Part shown: piece after piece, positions 51,755 to 61,147 of the stretch
Numbering within the stretch: position 1 is the first letter of the stretch
Layout of the letters: each line of letters starts with the position of its first letter
Position numbers and translations under genes: made by a program
Assembly: GCF_000238355.1 (NCBI RefSeq)
Contig: NZ_AHCA01000001.1
Location: 744,001-808,000 of the forward strand
Source: Pseudoalteromonas haloplanktis ATCC 14393
Lineage (GTDB): Bacteria > Pseudomonadota > Gammaproteobacteria > Enterobacterales > Alteromonadaceae
Direction of reading: 5' to 3'
DNA length: 64,000 nt
The notes under the pieces: model-generated
What the model was told of the DNA's origin: nothing
Seen by the model: only the letters and a program-made list of their open reading frames with translations
Databases searched by the model: none

Positions 51755-54634
51755 TTACTTTTGCAATTTAATACTATCAAAGTGCATTTGTAAGTCTGTG
51801 ACTTTTGTTTGCTTTGGTAAATCTGCAAATGGTTTATCTGCAAATTTACTACCACGTAATTGCACATTTAAACGTGCCGCTTGTGGATTAAGCATGGTTT
51901 GTTTGTAGTAATCTTTGATATCTGCAAGGGTTACTTTTTCAACTTCTGCGATTAACTTTTCTTTTGAATCAAAATCAAAGTTTTCACGATACCAATCACC
52001 AATTAGCGGGCCCATCTCATCACTTAAGTTTTTAGGTTGCTCTTTCAGTGATACAAGCGTGGCATTTTTAAGCTGAGCAAATGTTTCTTCACTCATATTA
52101 TCAAGCTCCACAGCGTATTGTTTTTTAAACGTCTCGAAACGAGCCTGCATCTCTTTAGCACCTTTCACTGGCGTTTGAATAAACAAACCAATTGCAGAGT
52201 AATCTTCAATAGGACGAGCAAGAGCTCCAACGGCATAAGCTAGCTGTTCTTCAGTACGCATTTTGTCAAACGCGATGGTTCTAAAGTGATCTTGCAGTAC
52301 TTGCGCTTGCGCTTTTTGTTTATAGCCTGGTACTGGATGCACTGTCATATCAATAATCGCAACATCTGCTACATCAATATCTTTTTGCAATACAATGGTT
52401 TCACCAGGCTGAGGCAACCATGCTTTACTACGCGCAAATGCTGTTGTTTTATGCTCTTTAGGTAACACTGCGCTCAGCTCTGCCGCAATCGCCTCAACAT
52501 CTTGCTGATTGTAATTACCGAAGGTAAACACACGTAGCTCGTTATTGTTGAAGGTATGCTGCTTAAGTTGCTCAAAATCAGCAAGGGTAATTGATTGGGC
52601 GGTTTTAATTAATTCGTCCGTATCAAAGCTGCCGGTTCTGATCAGCTTTGAATACTCATCAAACGCTTGATAAAACGGGAATTGCTTTTGGGCATTTAGT
52701 AAGCCACGCTGGTAACGATCAAGTGCTTGCGCAAAGCCTTGCTCTGTGACGGGTACATTAATATTCTCCAACGCTTGCGCAAGCAATACATCTTGCTTAT
52801 CAGTAAAACCGCTTAAAGATAAAATTAAGCCATTACTTGCTTCTATGCCAACACTCATACCCGCTACAGCCGCTTCTGTGCTCAATTTACTTTGCTGTAA
52901 GTTGTATAAATCAGCCCATACAGAGTACAGCACTTTTGCTTTGATATCTGTCAGTGCATCAGGTGTATTAACATACACTTCAACTAACCCTTTTGGTTGC
53001 TCGGCAAAGCTTTGGCTCGCTTGGCGCCATACCTTAACTCCATTTTTATCGTATACGAGCTGCGGATGTTTTTGTTGTTCAAAATCAGCTGTTTTAATAG
53101 CAAAACTTTCAGGGAGTAGGCGGTTTACTGTAGGCAGTGCTAGGTCAAACTCACTTGGCTTACTCCAGCTTGCAATTTCTGCTGCGCTAATATCTTCAAT
53201 ACGGTATTTACCATCGTAAAAATGCAGCTGTGAATCTGTTTCTTCTTGTTTAGATGTATACCAAATACGTAATGTATCGGCATTTAACTGCGCTAGTACG
53301 CGGTTGATTGCATCGGCATCGAATTTTGCATAATGATACGGCGCATTGATAGCATGATTGATTGGGTACTCTTGCATACTACCTGCAAGGTTGCTTACAT
53401 AACCAAACTCATCACCTTTTTCTAAGAATTGAAATTCGTTATTAAGTGACGTACGAATTTCATTAAAGTATTTACTATCAACCCCTTCTTTTTTGATCAG
53501 GTCAATATATTGCATGATAGTCGCAACGATTAATTCGCGGTTTTGCATACCTTCGTCTGTTAATTGCACATCAACTGTCAGCGCACCATAGTTACCGTAA
53601 TGAGTCGGTGTTGCACTTGCAGAAAGTTGCGACACCCAGCCTTTATCACGCAGGATTTGTGCTGGGCTACCCTGCATTTCATTACTTAGTAAGTAGGCTA
53701 CAAAGCGATTAGGTTTAACGGCAAATTCATCACTGTTATCAGTGATAGTAAAATCAAGTTGTAACTGTTTTACATCTTCATTTGGCGCATAATGGACACG
53801 CTTGCCGCCGACATTTTCAAAGTCTAACTTTTTAGTAACCGTAGGTTTTTCAATTTTTTTATCTTCTATATCAGCAAAATATTGCTGCGCTTTTGCTTCC
53901 ATTTCACTTAATGGCAAGTTTGAAATCATTGCTAATTTCATGATATTAGAAGAATAATATTTATTATAAAAATCAACAGTTTCTTTATGTAATGAACTGC
54001 CCTCTTTATCACCAAGCGTTTCAAGGTTACCAATCAAAAAGCGATTAGCAGGGTGATCGCCCATCATTTTACGGGCCAATTTAAACTGGCCAAAAAAGTC
54101 CATTTCACGGCGCATAGACCACTCAGCATTGACCGCGTTTTTTTCTTTATCTGTGTATTCCGGGTAAAGCTTAGGTGATTTGAAAAAGTCAGCAAAGCGA
54201 TCAAGCGCTTCATCATAGGCGTCATTATTTACTTTAAACATGTAATTAGTGATATCTAACCATGTGTAAGCGTTGTGTGCACCGCCATTTTTGGTCATAA
54301 AATCAGAGTAGCCTTTGGTATCAGGATAGCGCTCCGTACCTAGAAACAACATGTGTTCTAAATAATGCGCCATACCTTGTTGGCTCATTGGGTCGTGTAA
54401 TAAGCCTACACCTACACTCAACGCTGCCGCAGATTTTTCGGCGCTGGGATCTGAGACTAAAATAACTTCAATTTCATTTGCCAATTTAAGGGTTTTATAT
54501 TGACGAGTATCATTTGGACTAACTATTAACGTATCTGACAATAGTGCGGTTTGGTGCGAAACTGACGTAGTTGTAGTGCCACAGCCAGTTAGTACTGCTA
54601 GGGCAATTGCGCTTAGCGTTATTATTTTTTTCAT
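51755..54634 (-). CDS. Lipoprotein M16 (pitrilysin/insulinase) zinc peptidase
   Basis: 959 residues from the ATG at 54634, chosen because it yields a perfect lipoprotein signal (MKKIITLSAIALAVLTGC; acylated Cys18); a frame extension to 54727 does not. The inverted zinc motif HYLEH (His90, Glu93, His94) is intact, with the downstream Glu in 'EKNAVNAEWSMRRE'. Four M16 units give the full length of pitrilysin/Ptr-type enzymes. The active site is in the first unit, and a charged RxxxY-like substrate-binding block lies near the end of the last. It degrades peptides of moderate size in the periplasm or at the outer membrane. Confidence 0.92.
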   Translation of the reverse strand: MKKIITLSAIALAVLTGCGTTTTSVSHQTALLSDTLIVSPNDTRQYKTLKLANEIEVILVSDPSAEKSAAALSVGVGLLHDPMSQQGMAHYLEHMLFLGTERYPDTKGYSDFMTKNGGAHNAYTWLDITNYMFKVNNDAYDEALDRFADFFKSPKLYPEYTDKEKNAVNAEWSMRREMDFFGQFKLARKMMGDHPANRFLIGNLETLGDKEGSSLHKETVDFYNKYYSSNIMKLAMISNLPLSEMEAKAQQYFADIEDKKIEKPTVTKKLDFENVGGKRVHYAPNEDVKQLQLDFTITDNSDEFAVKPNRFVAYLLSNEMQGSPAQILRDKGWVSQLSASATPTHYGNYGALTVDVQLTDEGMQNRELIVATIMQYIDLIKKEGVDSKYFNEIRTSLNNEFQFLEKGDEFGYVSNLAGSMQEYPINHAINAPYHYAKFDADAINRVLAQLNADTLRIWYTSKQEETDSQLHFYDGKYRIEDISAAEIASWSKPSEFDLALPTVNRLLPESFAIKTADFEQQKHPQLVYDKNGVKVWRQASQSFAEQPKGLVEVYVNTPDALTDIKAKVLYSVWADLYNLQQSKLSTEAAVAGMSVGIEASNGLILSLSGFTDKQDVLLAQALENINVPVTEQGFAQALDRYQRGLLNAQKQFPFYQAFDEYSKLIRTGSFDTDELIKTAQSITLADFEQLKQHTFNNNELRVFTFGNYNQQDVEAIAAELSAVLPKEHKTTAFARSKAWLPQPGETIVLQKDIDVADVAIIDMTVHPVPGYKQKAQAQVLQDHFRTIAFDKMRTEEQLAYAVGALARPIEDYSAIGLFIQTPVKGAKEMQARFETFKKQYAVELDNMSEETFAQLKNATLVSLKEQPKNLSDEMGPLIGDWYRENFDFDSKEKLIAEVEKVTLADIKDYYKQTMLNPQAARLNVQLRGSKFADKPFADLPKQTKVTDLQMHFDSIKLQK

Positions 54635-54786
54635 AATGAGAAGTATATCCATACTTAGTGTGTTGTTTGAATGTTCGGTAAAATTGATACCACTTGCAAT
54701 CATTTTTCTAAATATTTTGTAACACATTGTGAATTATAAAGACATACTGCTAGTCTTAACCCTCTGTAATGAAAAAGGTCATAATA

Positions 54787-55206
54787 ATGGAAAAATATGT
54801 TTTGCTCGCCATGTTTACTCAAGTACTGCTCACTTTTACAGTGATGATAGTGATGGGCCGCCGGCGTTTTGCTGCCGCAAGGAATAAAACAATCTCAATG
54901 CAAGATTTTGCGACTATGCAATTAGATAAAGCTGGCGATGAGGTCCATATTGCGGGTCGCAACTTTATTAACCAATTCGAGATACCGGTGCTGTTTTTTG
55001 TTGCCTGTGTGACAGGCTTGCAACTCAATGCCGCGGGTTACGTGTTTGTCGCTTTAGCGTGGGGGTTTGTGATTTCGCGGATCATTCACAGTATTATTCA
55101 TTTAAGTAGCAATAGTGTAAAACCGCGTTATTATAGCTTTTTGCTTGGCTGTATATTGGTTTTAACTATGTGGGTATTATTAATAATGCGAGTATTTGCG
55201 CTTTAG
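54787..55206 (+). CDS. MAPEG-family membrane protein
   Basis: 139 residues from the ATG at 54787 (AAGG 9 bases upstream) in preference to 54769. Four membrane helices, and the MAPEG pattern 'GRNFINQFEIPVLFFVACV' with 'RIIHSIIHLSSN' (conserved Asn/Glu/Arg/His). Bacterial members are glutathione-S-transferase-like or of unknown activity. It is divergent from the M16 gene with a 152-base spacer. Confidence 0.88.
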   Translation: MEKYVLLAMFTQVLLTFTVMIVMGRRRFAAARNKTISMQDFATMQLDKAGDEVHIAGRNFINQFEIPVLFFVACVTGLQLNAAGYVFVALAWGFVISRIIHSIIHLSSNSVKPRYYSFLLGCILVLTMWVLLIMRVFAL

Positions 55207-55214
55207 CTGCCAAC

Positions 55215-55241
55215 TGCTATCGGGCCGCTAACCCGATAGCA
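55215..55241. terminator. Bidirectional terminator between MAPEG and cyclophilin genes
   Basis: A 10-bp perfect stem (55215-55224 and 55232-55241) with a 7-base loop lies between convergent genes. A T run (CATACTTTT) follows on the plus strand; none is clear on the minus strand. Confidence 0.65.
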
Positions 55242-55248
55242 CATACTT

Positions 55249-55989
55249 TTAAGCTACACGTCGACGTTTAAAGCCCAATAGCATTAATGGCAGAAATAAC
55301 CATCCCATACTACCGCTTGAACTATCACTTGGTTGAGTTGGCTCAACAGTATCTACCAGAGTATTTTCTTTTGGTGATAGATTTACTGATGAATTAGGGT
55401 CATCGTCCAATACAACCACACTGTTAATCGCCACTAGGTTAGTAATTGCAATACTCGTATCTGCATTTGCACACTGTTCTTCAGTGATATCAACTACAGG
55501 AATTTCACCGCAATGCACTAGCGCTTCTATAGTATCCAATACAGCGTAACTGTCAGCCGTAATTTGACCAAAAACAGTAAAACCACCATTTTGCACATCT
55601 AAATTAGCGCTATTATCTTTTAAGTTAAAAAACCATTGGCTAGTAGCGCTATTTTCATTACTGCCTAGTTTAGCCATCGCAATAGTACCCTTTACATTCG
55701 ATAACACGGGCTCATTCGACACTGCGGGAGATGTTTCAATCGCTTCAAAATCATCTGTAAACGCAAACCCGCCCCCTTGAATGATGAAGTTCTCTATTGA
55801 ACGATGGATCACTGTTTGATTGTACGCTTCACTCTCAACATAGCTTAGAAAGTTCGCCACCGTCTTTGGAGTATGTTGATCAAATAAATCTATTTTAATA
55901 GTCCCTTGTGATGTTTGCATTTCAACCACAGTCGCGTTACTTGCGAACGCAGCAGTAGCTAGCAAAGTGCACAGTAATTGTTTTTTCAT
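55249..55989 (-). CDS. Exported cyclophilin-type peptidyl-prolyl isomerase with C-terminal sorting tail
   Basis: 246 residues with a signal peptide to about residue 18 (SNA/TV). The cyclophilin core is present ('FIIQGGGFAFTDDFEAI', 'GTIAMAKLGSNENSATSQWFFN', 'FTVFGQI'), with the Gln and Phe of the active site in place and a Trp/His exchange typical of short bacterial types. After a Ser/Pro-rich linker the last 20 residues (SSGSMGWLFLPLMLLGFKRR) match the GlyGly-CTERM form: small residues, a hydrophobic helix, then a basic cluster. It may help fold secreted proteins at the surface. Confidence 0.9.
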   Translation of the reverse strand: MKKQLLCTLLATAAFASNATVVEMQTSQGTIKIDLFDQHTPKTVANFLSYVESEAYNQTVIHRSIENFIIQGGGFAFTDDFEAIETSPAVSNEPVLSNVKGTIAMAKLGSNENSATSQWFFNLKDNSANLDVQNGGFTVFGQITADSYAVLDTIEALVHCGEIPVVDITEEQCANADTSIAITNLVAINSVVVLDDDPNSSVNLSPKENTLVDTVEPTQPSDSSSGSMGWLFLPLMLLGFKRRRVA

Positions 55990-56250
55990 TATTTCAAGTC
56001 CTGAAGAATGTTGTGTTTATGTAAAATTAATGAAAATACTAAAGAATTAATGCACTCAACGCGATAGCAAAACGTACCTTTAAACAAATCAGACCAAATT
56101 GATTACACTTAAATTACATATGGTTACATTTAGTTATTATTCACCTACGTTATAAATAAATTTTATTTAAAACGAAATCGTCTCAACAGGCTGCTTTATT
56201 TTGTTAGTATTATTTTTAACACTAAAACACACACAACAGGATTTACCACC
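55990..56250. other. AT-rich divergent promoter region
   Basis: This 261-base gap lies between the divergent cyclophilin and DUF3820 genes. It is AT-rich and shows no hairpin, frame or recognisable operator that I can support. Confidence 0.5.
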
Positions 56251-56448
56251 ATGTCACATAATGAACAACAGATATGCGATTTCGGCTTACATCAAGGTCA
56301 GGCATACACTAAGTTACCTGCAAGTTTTTTGAACTGGATGGTGGGCAGTAATCATGAAAAATCAGCACTAGCAGAGCAGGAATTACATCGACGCCAATTA
56401 GCCGCAACCGGAAAATTAAATTACCAAGACGATACGAAAATAGAATAA
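56251..56448 (+). CDS. Small DUF3820-like protein
   Basis: 65 residues: 'FGLHQGQAYTKLPASFLNWMV' matches the DUF3820 plan (FG-K/H-x-G, then P-x-x-Y/F-L-x-W). It is soluble and has no signal peptide. The function is unknown. AGGA lies 9 bases before the ATG. It is 77 bases upstream of the 5'-nucleotidase gene on the same strand, with no terminator in between. Confidence 0.68.
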   Translation: MSHNEQQICDFGLHQGQAYTKLPASFLNWMVGSNHEKSALAEQELHRRQLAATGKLNYQDDTKIE

Positions 56449-56525
56449 TTACGTTATTTTGCAATAAAACTAGTTTAAACTATGCGCTTAATGAACAGCG
56501 GAACACTGACAACACGGGTCACATT

Positions 56526-58163
56526 ATGCGCATATTAATCTCACTCTTTCTATTGCTAAGCATCAGTGCATGCAGTAACAACCAATCAGCTCCTGACACA
56601 CTCTCAAAAACCAATAATATTCACTATCTCACCGTTTTACATACCAATGATAACCATGGCCGCTTTTGGCATAATGAAAAAGGTGAATATGGGATGGCCG
56701 CACGTAAGACCTTAATTGATCAGTTACGCAATAATGCTATACAGCAGGGCCACGCAGTATTATTACTTTCTGGGGGTGATATCAACACCGGGATCCCTGA
56801 GTCTGACCTGCAATATGCAGAGCCTGACTTTAAAGGTATGTCGTTAATTGGTTACGATGCCATGGCAATTGGTAATCATGAATTTGACAACCCATTAAGT
56901 GTTTTAAAGCAGCAACAGCAATGGGCTAACTTTCCGCTGTTATCCGCTAATATCTTTGATAAAGAAACGGGTAAAAATGCATTTCAGGCCTATAAGATTT
57001 TTAATAAGCAAGGCCTAAAAATAGCCGTTATTGGCTTAACAACAACTGACACAGCTAAAATTGGTAACCCCCAATACATAGGTGGTCTCGAATTTAAAGA
57101 GCCAATTGCAGTAACTCAAGCATTAGCTGATAAAATTAAAACACAGTATCAACCTGATGTTACTATTGCAGTAACCCATATGGGCCATTATGTTGACGCA
57201 AACTATGGTATTAACGCCCCTGGTGATGTAACTCTTGCTCGCTCTCTTTCAAAAAATACCCTTGATATGATTATTGGCGGCCATTCTCAAGAACCTATTT
57301 GTATGGCGAGTGAAAATATTAACGATGACAACTTCAAGCCCGGTAATGCATGTAAGCCTGATCAACAAAATGGCACCTGGATCATGCAAGCCCATGAATG
57401 GGGAAAATACGTTGGTAAAGCTGAGTTTAAACTGGAAAATGGCCAATTAACGTTACTTGATTATAAATTACTCCCCGTAAATTTATATATTCATGAAGAA
57501 CAAGCCGACGGCACAACACAACCTGTGCTAGCAAACGAATATATAACTCCTAATCCTGAACTAAAAGCATTTTTGGCTGAATATCAAGCAAAAGGGGCAA
57601 AGCAAATTGAAGGGAAAATAGGTTATGTTGATGCCAAACTTGAGGGTGACCGCAATAAAGTACGCTATCAACAAACCAACTTAGCTCGTGTTATTATTCA
57701 GGCGCAAATGAATGTGGTTGGTGCAGATTTTGGGATCATAAGCGGTGGAGGAGTACGCGACAGTATTGCTGCGGGCGACGTTAGCTATAAAGATATTTTA
57801 AAAGTTCACCCTTTCAAAAATCGTATTGCGTATATAGATTGGCAAGGCCAAGAGTTATGGGAATACCTAGAAGTTGTTACCCGCTTTCCACCTGATTCAG
57901 GGGCTTACTTGCAGTACCATAAATTAAGTTTTGAACGCAGCGATAACGCACTCACCAAAGTGATGATTAATGGTCAAGCACTCGATAAAACTAAAACCTA
58001 TCGTATGAGCATTAATAGCTATAATGCATCTGGTGGTGATGGCTATCCTGTATTAATGAAGCATAAAAGTTACGTCAGTACAGATGAAACTGACGCGCAA
58101 GCGCTGAAGCGTTTCTTTATTGAAAATAGCCCAGTCAATGCGAGCAAATTTTCTGCACAATAA
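56526..58163 (+). CDS. Lipoprotein 5'-nucleotidase / UDP-sugar hydrolase (UshA family)
   Basis: 545 residues with a lipoprotein signal (ISAC; acylated Cys16). Metallophosphatase motifs are HTNDNHG, GNHEFDNP, 'VTHMGHY' and 'GGHSQEP', which bind two metal ions. The C-terminal substrate domain includes 'GIISGGGVRDSIAAGDVSYKDI' and 'YNASGGDGYPVL', typical of 5'-nucleotidases. It should dephosphorylate nucleotides outside the cytoplasm, giving nucleosides and phosphate for uptake. UshA itself is soluble periplasmic; lipid anchoring here may place it at the outer membrane. Confidence 0.92.
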   Translation: MRILISLFLLLSISACSNNQSAPDTLSKTNNIHYLTVLHTNDNHGRFWHNEKGEYGMAARKTLIDQLRNNAIQQGHAVLLLSGGDINTGIPESDLQYAEPDFKGMSLIGYDAMAIGNHEFDNPLSVLKQQQQWANFPLLSANIFDKETGKNAFQAYKIFNKQGLKIAVIGLTTTDTAKIGNPQYIGGLEFKEPIAVTQALADKIKTQYQPDVTIAVTHMGHYVDANYGINAPGDVTLARSLSKNTLDMIIGGHSQEPICMASENINDDNFKPGNACKPDQQNGTWIMQAHEWGKYVGKAEFKLENGQLTLLDYKLLPVNLYIHEEQADGTTQPVLANEYITPNPELKAFLAEYQAKGAKQIEGKIGYVDAKLEGDRNKVRYQQTNLARVIIQAQMNVVGADFGIISGGGVRDSIAAGDVSYKDILKVHPFKNRIAYIDWQGQELWEYLEVVTRFPPDSGAYLQYHKLSFERSDNALTKVMINGQALDKTKTYRMSINSYNASGGDGYPVLMKHKSYVSTDETDAQALKRFFIENSPVNASKFSAQ

Positions 58164-58169
58164 TATTCC

Positions 58170-58199
58170 GGCTGATCTCATTATGACTTGAGATCAGCC
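58170..58199. terminator. Bidirectional terminator after the 5'-nucleotidase gene
   Basis: An 11-bp perfect stem (58170-58180 and 58189-58199) with an 8-base loop lies between convergent genes. The following tract is only moderately T-rich. Confidence 0.68.
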
Positions 58200-58204
58200 C
58201 TTCT

Positions 58205-59143
58205 CTACTTACCAATCACTTCAATATCGACACTTTTAATATTTGATAGTCCATAGCTATGCAACCGCGAACGCGAACCTTCACCATGTGCTTTAGGCGG
58301 GTAATAAATATCTTTTAACTCTGGGTTTTCGATGAGTAGCTCATCCAGTGCAGCTCTGATCTCACTTAACGTTTTTTCCAAGCTATTAGAAAAGTTAGGC
58401 CGTTTGCGTATCGTATGCCCAAGTTGGGTTAATCGGTAAAAGTACTTATTCGCCAATTCAATTAACTCATCTGGCAAATCTTTATTTTGATTAAGTGTTA
58501 CATTTGGATGCGCAACACAAAACTCGATCAAAGCTAAATAAAAACACAGCGGCTTATTCGCCAGAGCAACTGCCAATTCGTTGTTAGTATTCAACCCTAA
58601 GGTTTTATTATTTAAATCAATTCTAATAACTGAAACGACCTGTTCAGCTTGCTCCGAATTATTTTGACTAACGACTGCTGACAATTTATTCATTTTTATA
58701 TCACGTATTCTAACTAACGCAACAATCGATACTGATGCCAAAGCAGCGAACAATAACACCACAATAAAAAAAGCAGCGCTATATTGATGTGCAGGCGAAA
58801 AAACCACAGCTATATTTCGACTTGGAGCAACAAGCTCAATGGTCGTCATCCCTTCATCGATAGCTTTATTAGCAATACCATCTATGGCAATCACTTCAAC
58901 TAGGTTTATAACCGCTAGTTGCTGATTAAGTTGTACTATATATTGCTTAATATCATCTTCATTACCTGAGTGACTCAAAAACGCATTCGCCAAATTGATA
59001 TGCGGTAAATCTAATGCGATTCGATTTAAAATCTGTAGCTGAGCTATTCTTTCTTGTTGTTGCGTTTGTAATGTATTTGCAGTAAAAAATACAGCTAGCA
59101 ACATACTGAGTACACTGCAAAATATACTGATATATTTTTTCAT
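58205..59143 (-). CDS. Two-helix membrane signalling-like protein, unknown family
   Basis: 312 residues: membrane helix about 6-22, a periplasmic domain of about 95 residues, helix 122-145, then a cytoplasmic domain of about 165 residues rich in charged and helical segments, which ends with a basic 'AHGEGSRSRLHSYGLSNIKSVDIEVIG'. There is no recognisable histidine kinase, GGDEF or chemoreceptor domain. The start overlaps the upstream gene by four bases (ATGA at 59143-59140), which is translational coupling to the substrate-binding-like protein. Together they look like a sensor pair. The C-terminal domain is distinctive but not one I can name. Confidence 0.6.
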   Translation of the reverse strand: MKKYISIFCSVLSMLLAVFFTANTLQTQQQERIAQLQILNRIALDLPHINLANAFLSHSGNEDDIKQYIVQLNQQLAVINLVEVIAIDGIANKAIDEGMTTIELVAPSRNIAVVFSPAHQYSAAFFIVVLLFAALASVSIVALVRIRDIKMNKLSAVVSQNNSEQAEQVVSVIRIDLNNKTLGLNTNNELAVALANKPLCFYLALIEFCVAHPNVTLNQNKDLPDELIELANKYFYRLTQLGHTIRKRPNFSNSLEKTLSEIRAALDELLIENPELKDIYYPPKAHGEGSRSRLHSYGLSNIKSVDIEVIGK

Positions 59144-60030
59144 TTTTGCTGACCAACAAAATGCGCTGATTGGCCGTCACATTGCCAATAGGATTCAACA
59201 TGATTGAAATATTGCGAGTTTTGTTCTTTTAATAATGATATTAATCGCTCTTGTACAGCGCACAAAAGATCGGTATTTTCCGATTGCATCTTTAAGTACC
59301 AACGGCTGCCACTAATATTATCGCTAATAGGTGTAATGTAATTTCTTGAAAACAATGTTTGATCGCTGTCTTGCCAGTAAGATGAGATTAAATCTACACT
59401 CCCAGTTGCTAACAACTCCCTTAATTCTTGATGAGAGCTTGCATAAACTATCGTTAAGTTATCCATATTAATGTCTAATTGCTTAAACATTTGTTTGGGT
59501 AATATATGCCCAGAGCGGCTCGTGGGATAATCTAACAAACCGATCCGCTTATCTAAAAAGTACTGTTTTTCTATTTTTGGCTTTTCTTTGCTGGAAATAA
59601 TAAATGCCGTATAACTAGGAAACCCAACTACTGCTTTATAGTTGTAAGTGGTTTGCGCCATAAATGCATCCATTAGGTTTTCTTTCGCAAGGATCAGATC
59701 AGCTATTCCTTTACCTAAAAAATCGATAGTATCTGATGATTTATTTCCCCAATAAGTTGTTACTTCGCCATATTGTTTTGCCACTACAGCATCATCACAC
59801 AAAACATTTGTGACATCATTCGCCATTGCTTTAATTGGTACATAAACAATGAGTACATTTTTATTAGCCGAAGAGGTTGTTTGACAACGTACTGATGTGT
59901 CTATAAAAGTTGTGATCTTCGTATTACCACTAGGCGCACTAATATTTCCTGCCCACCAAAAAAAACCTACAAACAGAAACAAAACTGTAACAATCAGTGT
60001 TTTTAAAGAAATTAATCGTACTCGATTCAA
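59140..60030 (-). CDS. Membrane-anchored periplasmic-binding-like protein
   Basis: 296 residues starting with TTG; no better start is available. One N-terminal hydrophobic segment (about 9-28) has no convincing cleavage site, so it is probably an anchor. The rest has the fold of type II periplasmic binding proteins, PhnD/SBP3-like, with 'GIADLILAKENLMDAFMAQT', 'KRIGLLDYPTSRSGHILPKQMFKQL' and 'LLATGSVDLISSYW'. Three cysteines (about 49, 78 and 254) may pair. No permease or ATPase gene is nearby, so it probably senses a ligand instead of importing it. It is coupled to the gene at 58205. Confidence 0.68.
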   Translation of the reverse strand: MNRVRLISLKTLIVTVLFLFVGFFWWAGNISAPSGNTKITTFIDTSVRCQTTSSANKNVLIVYVPIKAMANDVTNVLCDDAVVAKQYGEVTTYWGNKSSDTIDFLGKGIADLILAKENLMDAFMAQTTYNYKAVVGFPSYTAFIISSKEKPKIEKQYFLDKRIGLLDYPTSRSGHILPKQMFKQLDINMDNLTIVYASSHQELRELLATGSVDLISSYWQDSDQTLFSRNYITPISDNISGSRWYLKMQSENTDLLCAVQERLISLLKEQNSQYFNHVESYWQCDGQSAHFVGQQK

Positions 60031-60075
60031 AGTTTACTACCAGTGTTAATTATTCCCTCTCTATTTGACCAATTT

Positions 60076-60101
60076 AAATTACTTATTACAACAAGTAATT
60101 T
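60076..60101. other. Inverted repeat in the divergent promoter region of the nuclease gene
   Basis: A 9-base inverted repeat (60076-60084 and 60093-60101, loop 8) lies in the 219-base gap between divergent genes. It may be an operator. No Pho box is evident in this gap. Confidence 0.35.
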
Positions 60102-60249
60102 TACTTAACAAACTTAAAGCATTGTTTTTTATTAAATTGAAATAAGAAATTATGAATTTTATTGAGTCCTTTCTATCTTGCTAGAAAATCAGGACAATTG
60201 ATTTTAGAAATATTGACTCAGTTATAAACTACAGTTTGGAAAATGACAG

Positions 60250-61104
60250 ATGTTACAAAGAATAGGTAACTTATTGATCAGTGCGAGTAGCTTGATTTTG
60301 TTATTCACCAGTAATAGTGTTTTGGCGTGGGGACAAAATGGACACAGAATTGTTGCGCAAGTAGCCAATTACCATTTAACACCTGCCACAGTTAAAGCAT
60401 TAGAGCCTTTACTTGAAGGCGAAAGTTTACCACAAATTGCCACTTGGGCTGATGAAATGCGTTCCGCGCCTGGCGAATTTTGGCAAAAAAAATCATCGCG
60501 CTGGCATTATATCAATGCTGATGCTGCAACGTTAAAGAATCCACCTCTCCCTCACTCTTCAAAAGAATCAGTCTCTAATATTCTTGATGCCCTACTTTTT
60601 AATATTGCCGTATTAAAAGATACCAATAGTTCAATTGACGCGAAAAAATTCAGTTTACGCTTTATTGTTCATTTAGTTGGGGACAGCCATCAACCATTTC
60701 ACGCAGGTAGAAAAGATGATCGTGGTGGCAATAATATTTCTGTCACATTCTTCGGGCAGGATACCAATTTACATAGTTTGTGGGATTCTAAACTTATCGA
60801 AAATGAAAATTTATCCTACACTGAATTTGCAGACTTTATAAATACAAATAATAAACAACTAATTGCTGAGTACTTACAAAGTACGCCAGTTCAATGGTTA
60901 CAAGAATCACATAACATAGCTAATTCTATTTATAATCAGCATGAAACAAAGATCAGTTACCAATACATCTATAAAAATATGCCAATTATAAAAACCCGCT
61001 TACAACAAAGCGGAGTAAGACTTGCCGGATTGTTAAACTTAATTTTTGACAATTCTGCACAACCATTAGTGAAGGCACTGAAGATGCCAGCTAATATTAA
61101 TTAA
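60250..61104 (+). CDS. Exported S1/P1-type nuclease
   Basis: 284 residues with the signal peptide cleaved after SVLA, which leaves Trp27 as the new N-terminus; in S1/P1 nucleases the N-terminal Trp and the following His (Trp1/His6, here Trp27/His32) bind zinc. Further zinc ligands are in 'WADEMR', 'HYIN', 'HLVGDSHQPFHAG' and 'NLHSLWDS'. All three zinc sites appear present, so the enzyme should cut single-stranded DNA/RNA and remove 3'-phosphates. It is followed 43 bases later by an Oar-like receptor. Confidence 0.93.
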   Translation: MLQRIGNLLISASSLILLFTSNSVLAWGQNGHRIVAQVANYHLTPATVKALEPLLEGESLPQIATWADEMRSAPGEFWQKKSSRWHYINADAATLKNPPLPHSSKESVSNILDALLFNIAVLKDTNSSIDAKKFSLRFIVHLVGDSHQPFHAGRKDDRGGNNISVTFFGQDTNLHSLWDSKLIENENLSYTEFADFINTNNKQLIAEYLQSTPVQWLQESHNIANSIYNQHETKISYQYIYKNMPIIKTRLQQSGVRLAGLLNLIFDNSAQPLVKALKMPANIN

Positions 61105-61147
61105 AATCATTAGATTAAACACAACCTTAACACGGGAAAACAACATA

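Noticed and set aside
52746..53219. 157-codon plus-strand frame inside the M16 peptidase gene
   Set aside because: It is antisense to a conserved coding region; the composition is Ser/Leu/Ala-rich, as expected of a shadow frame.
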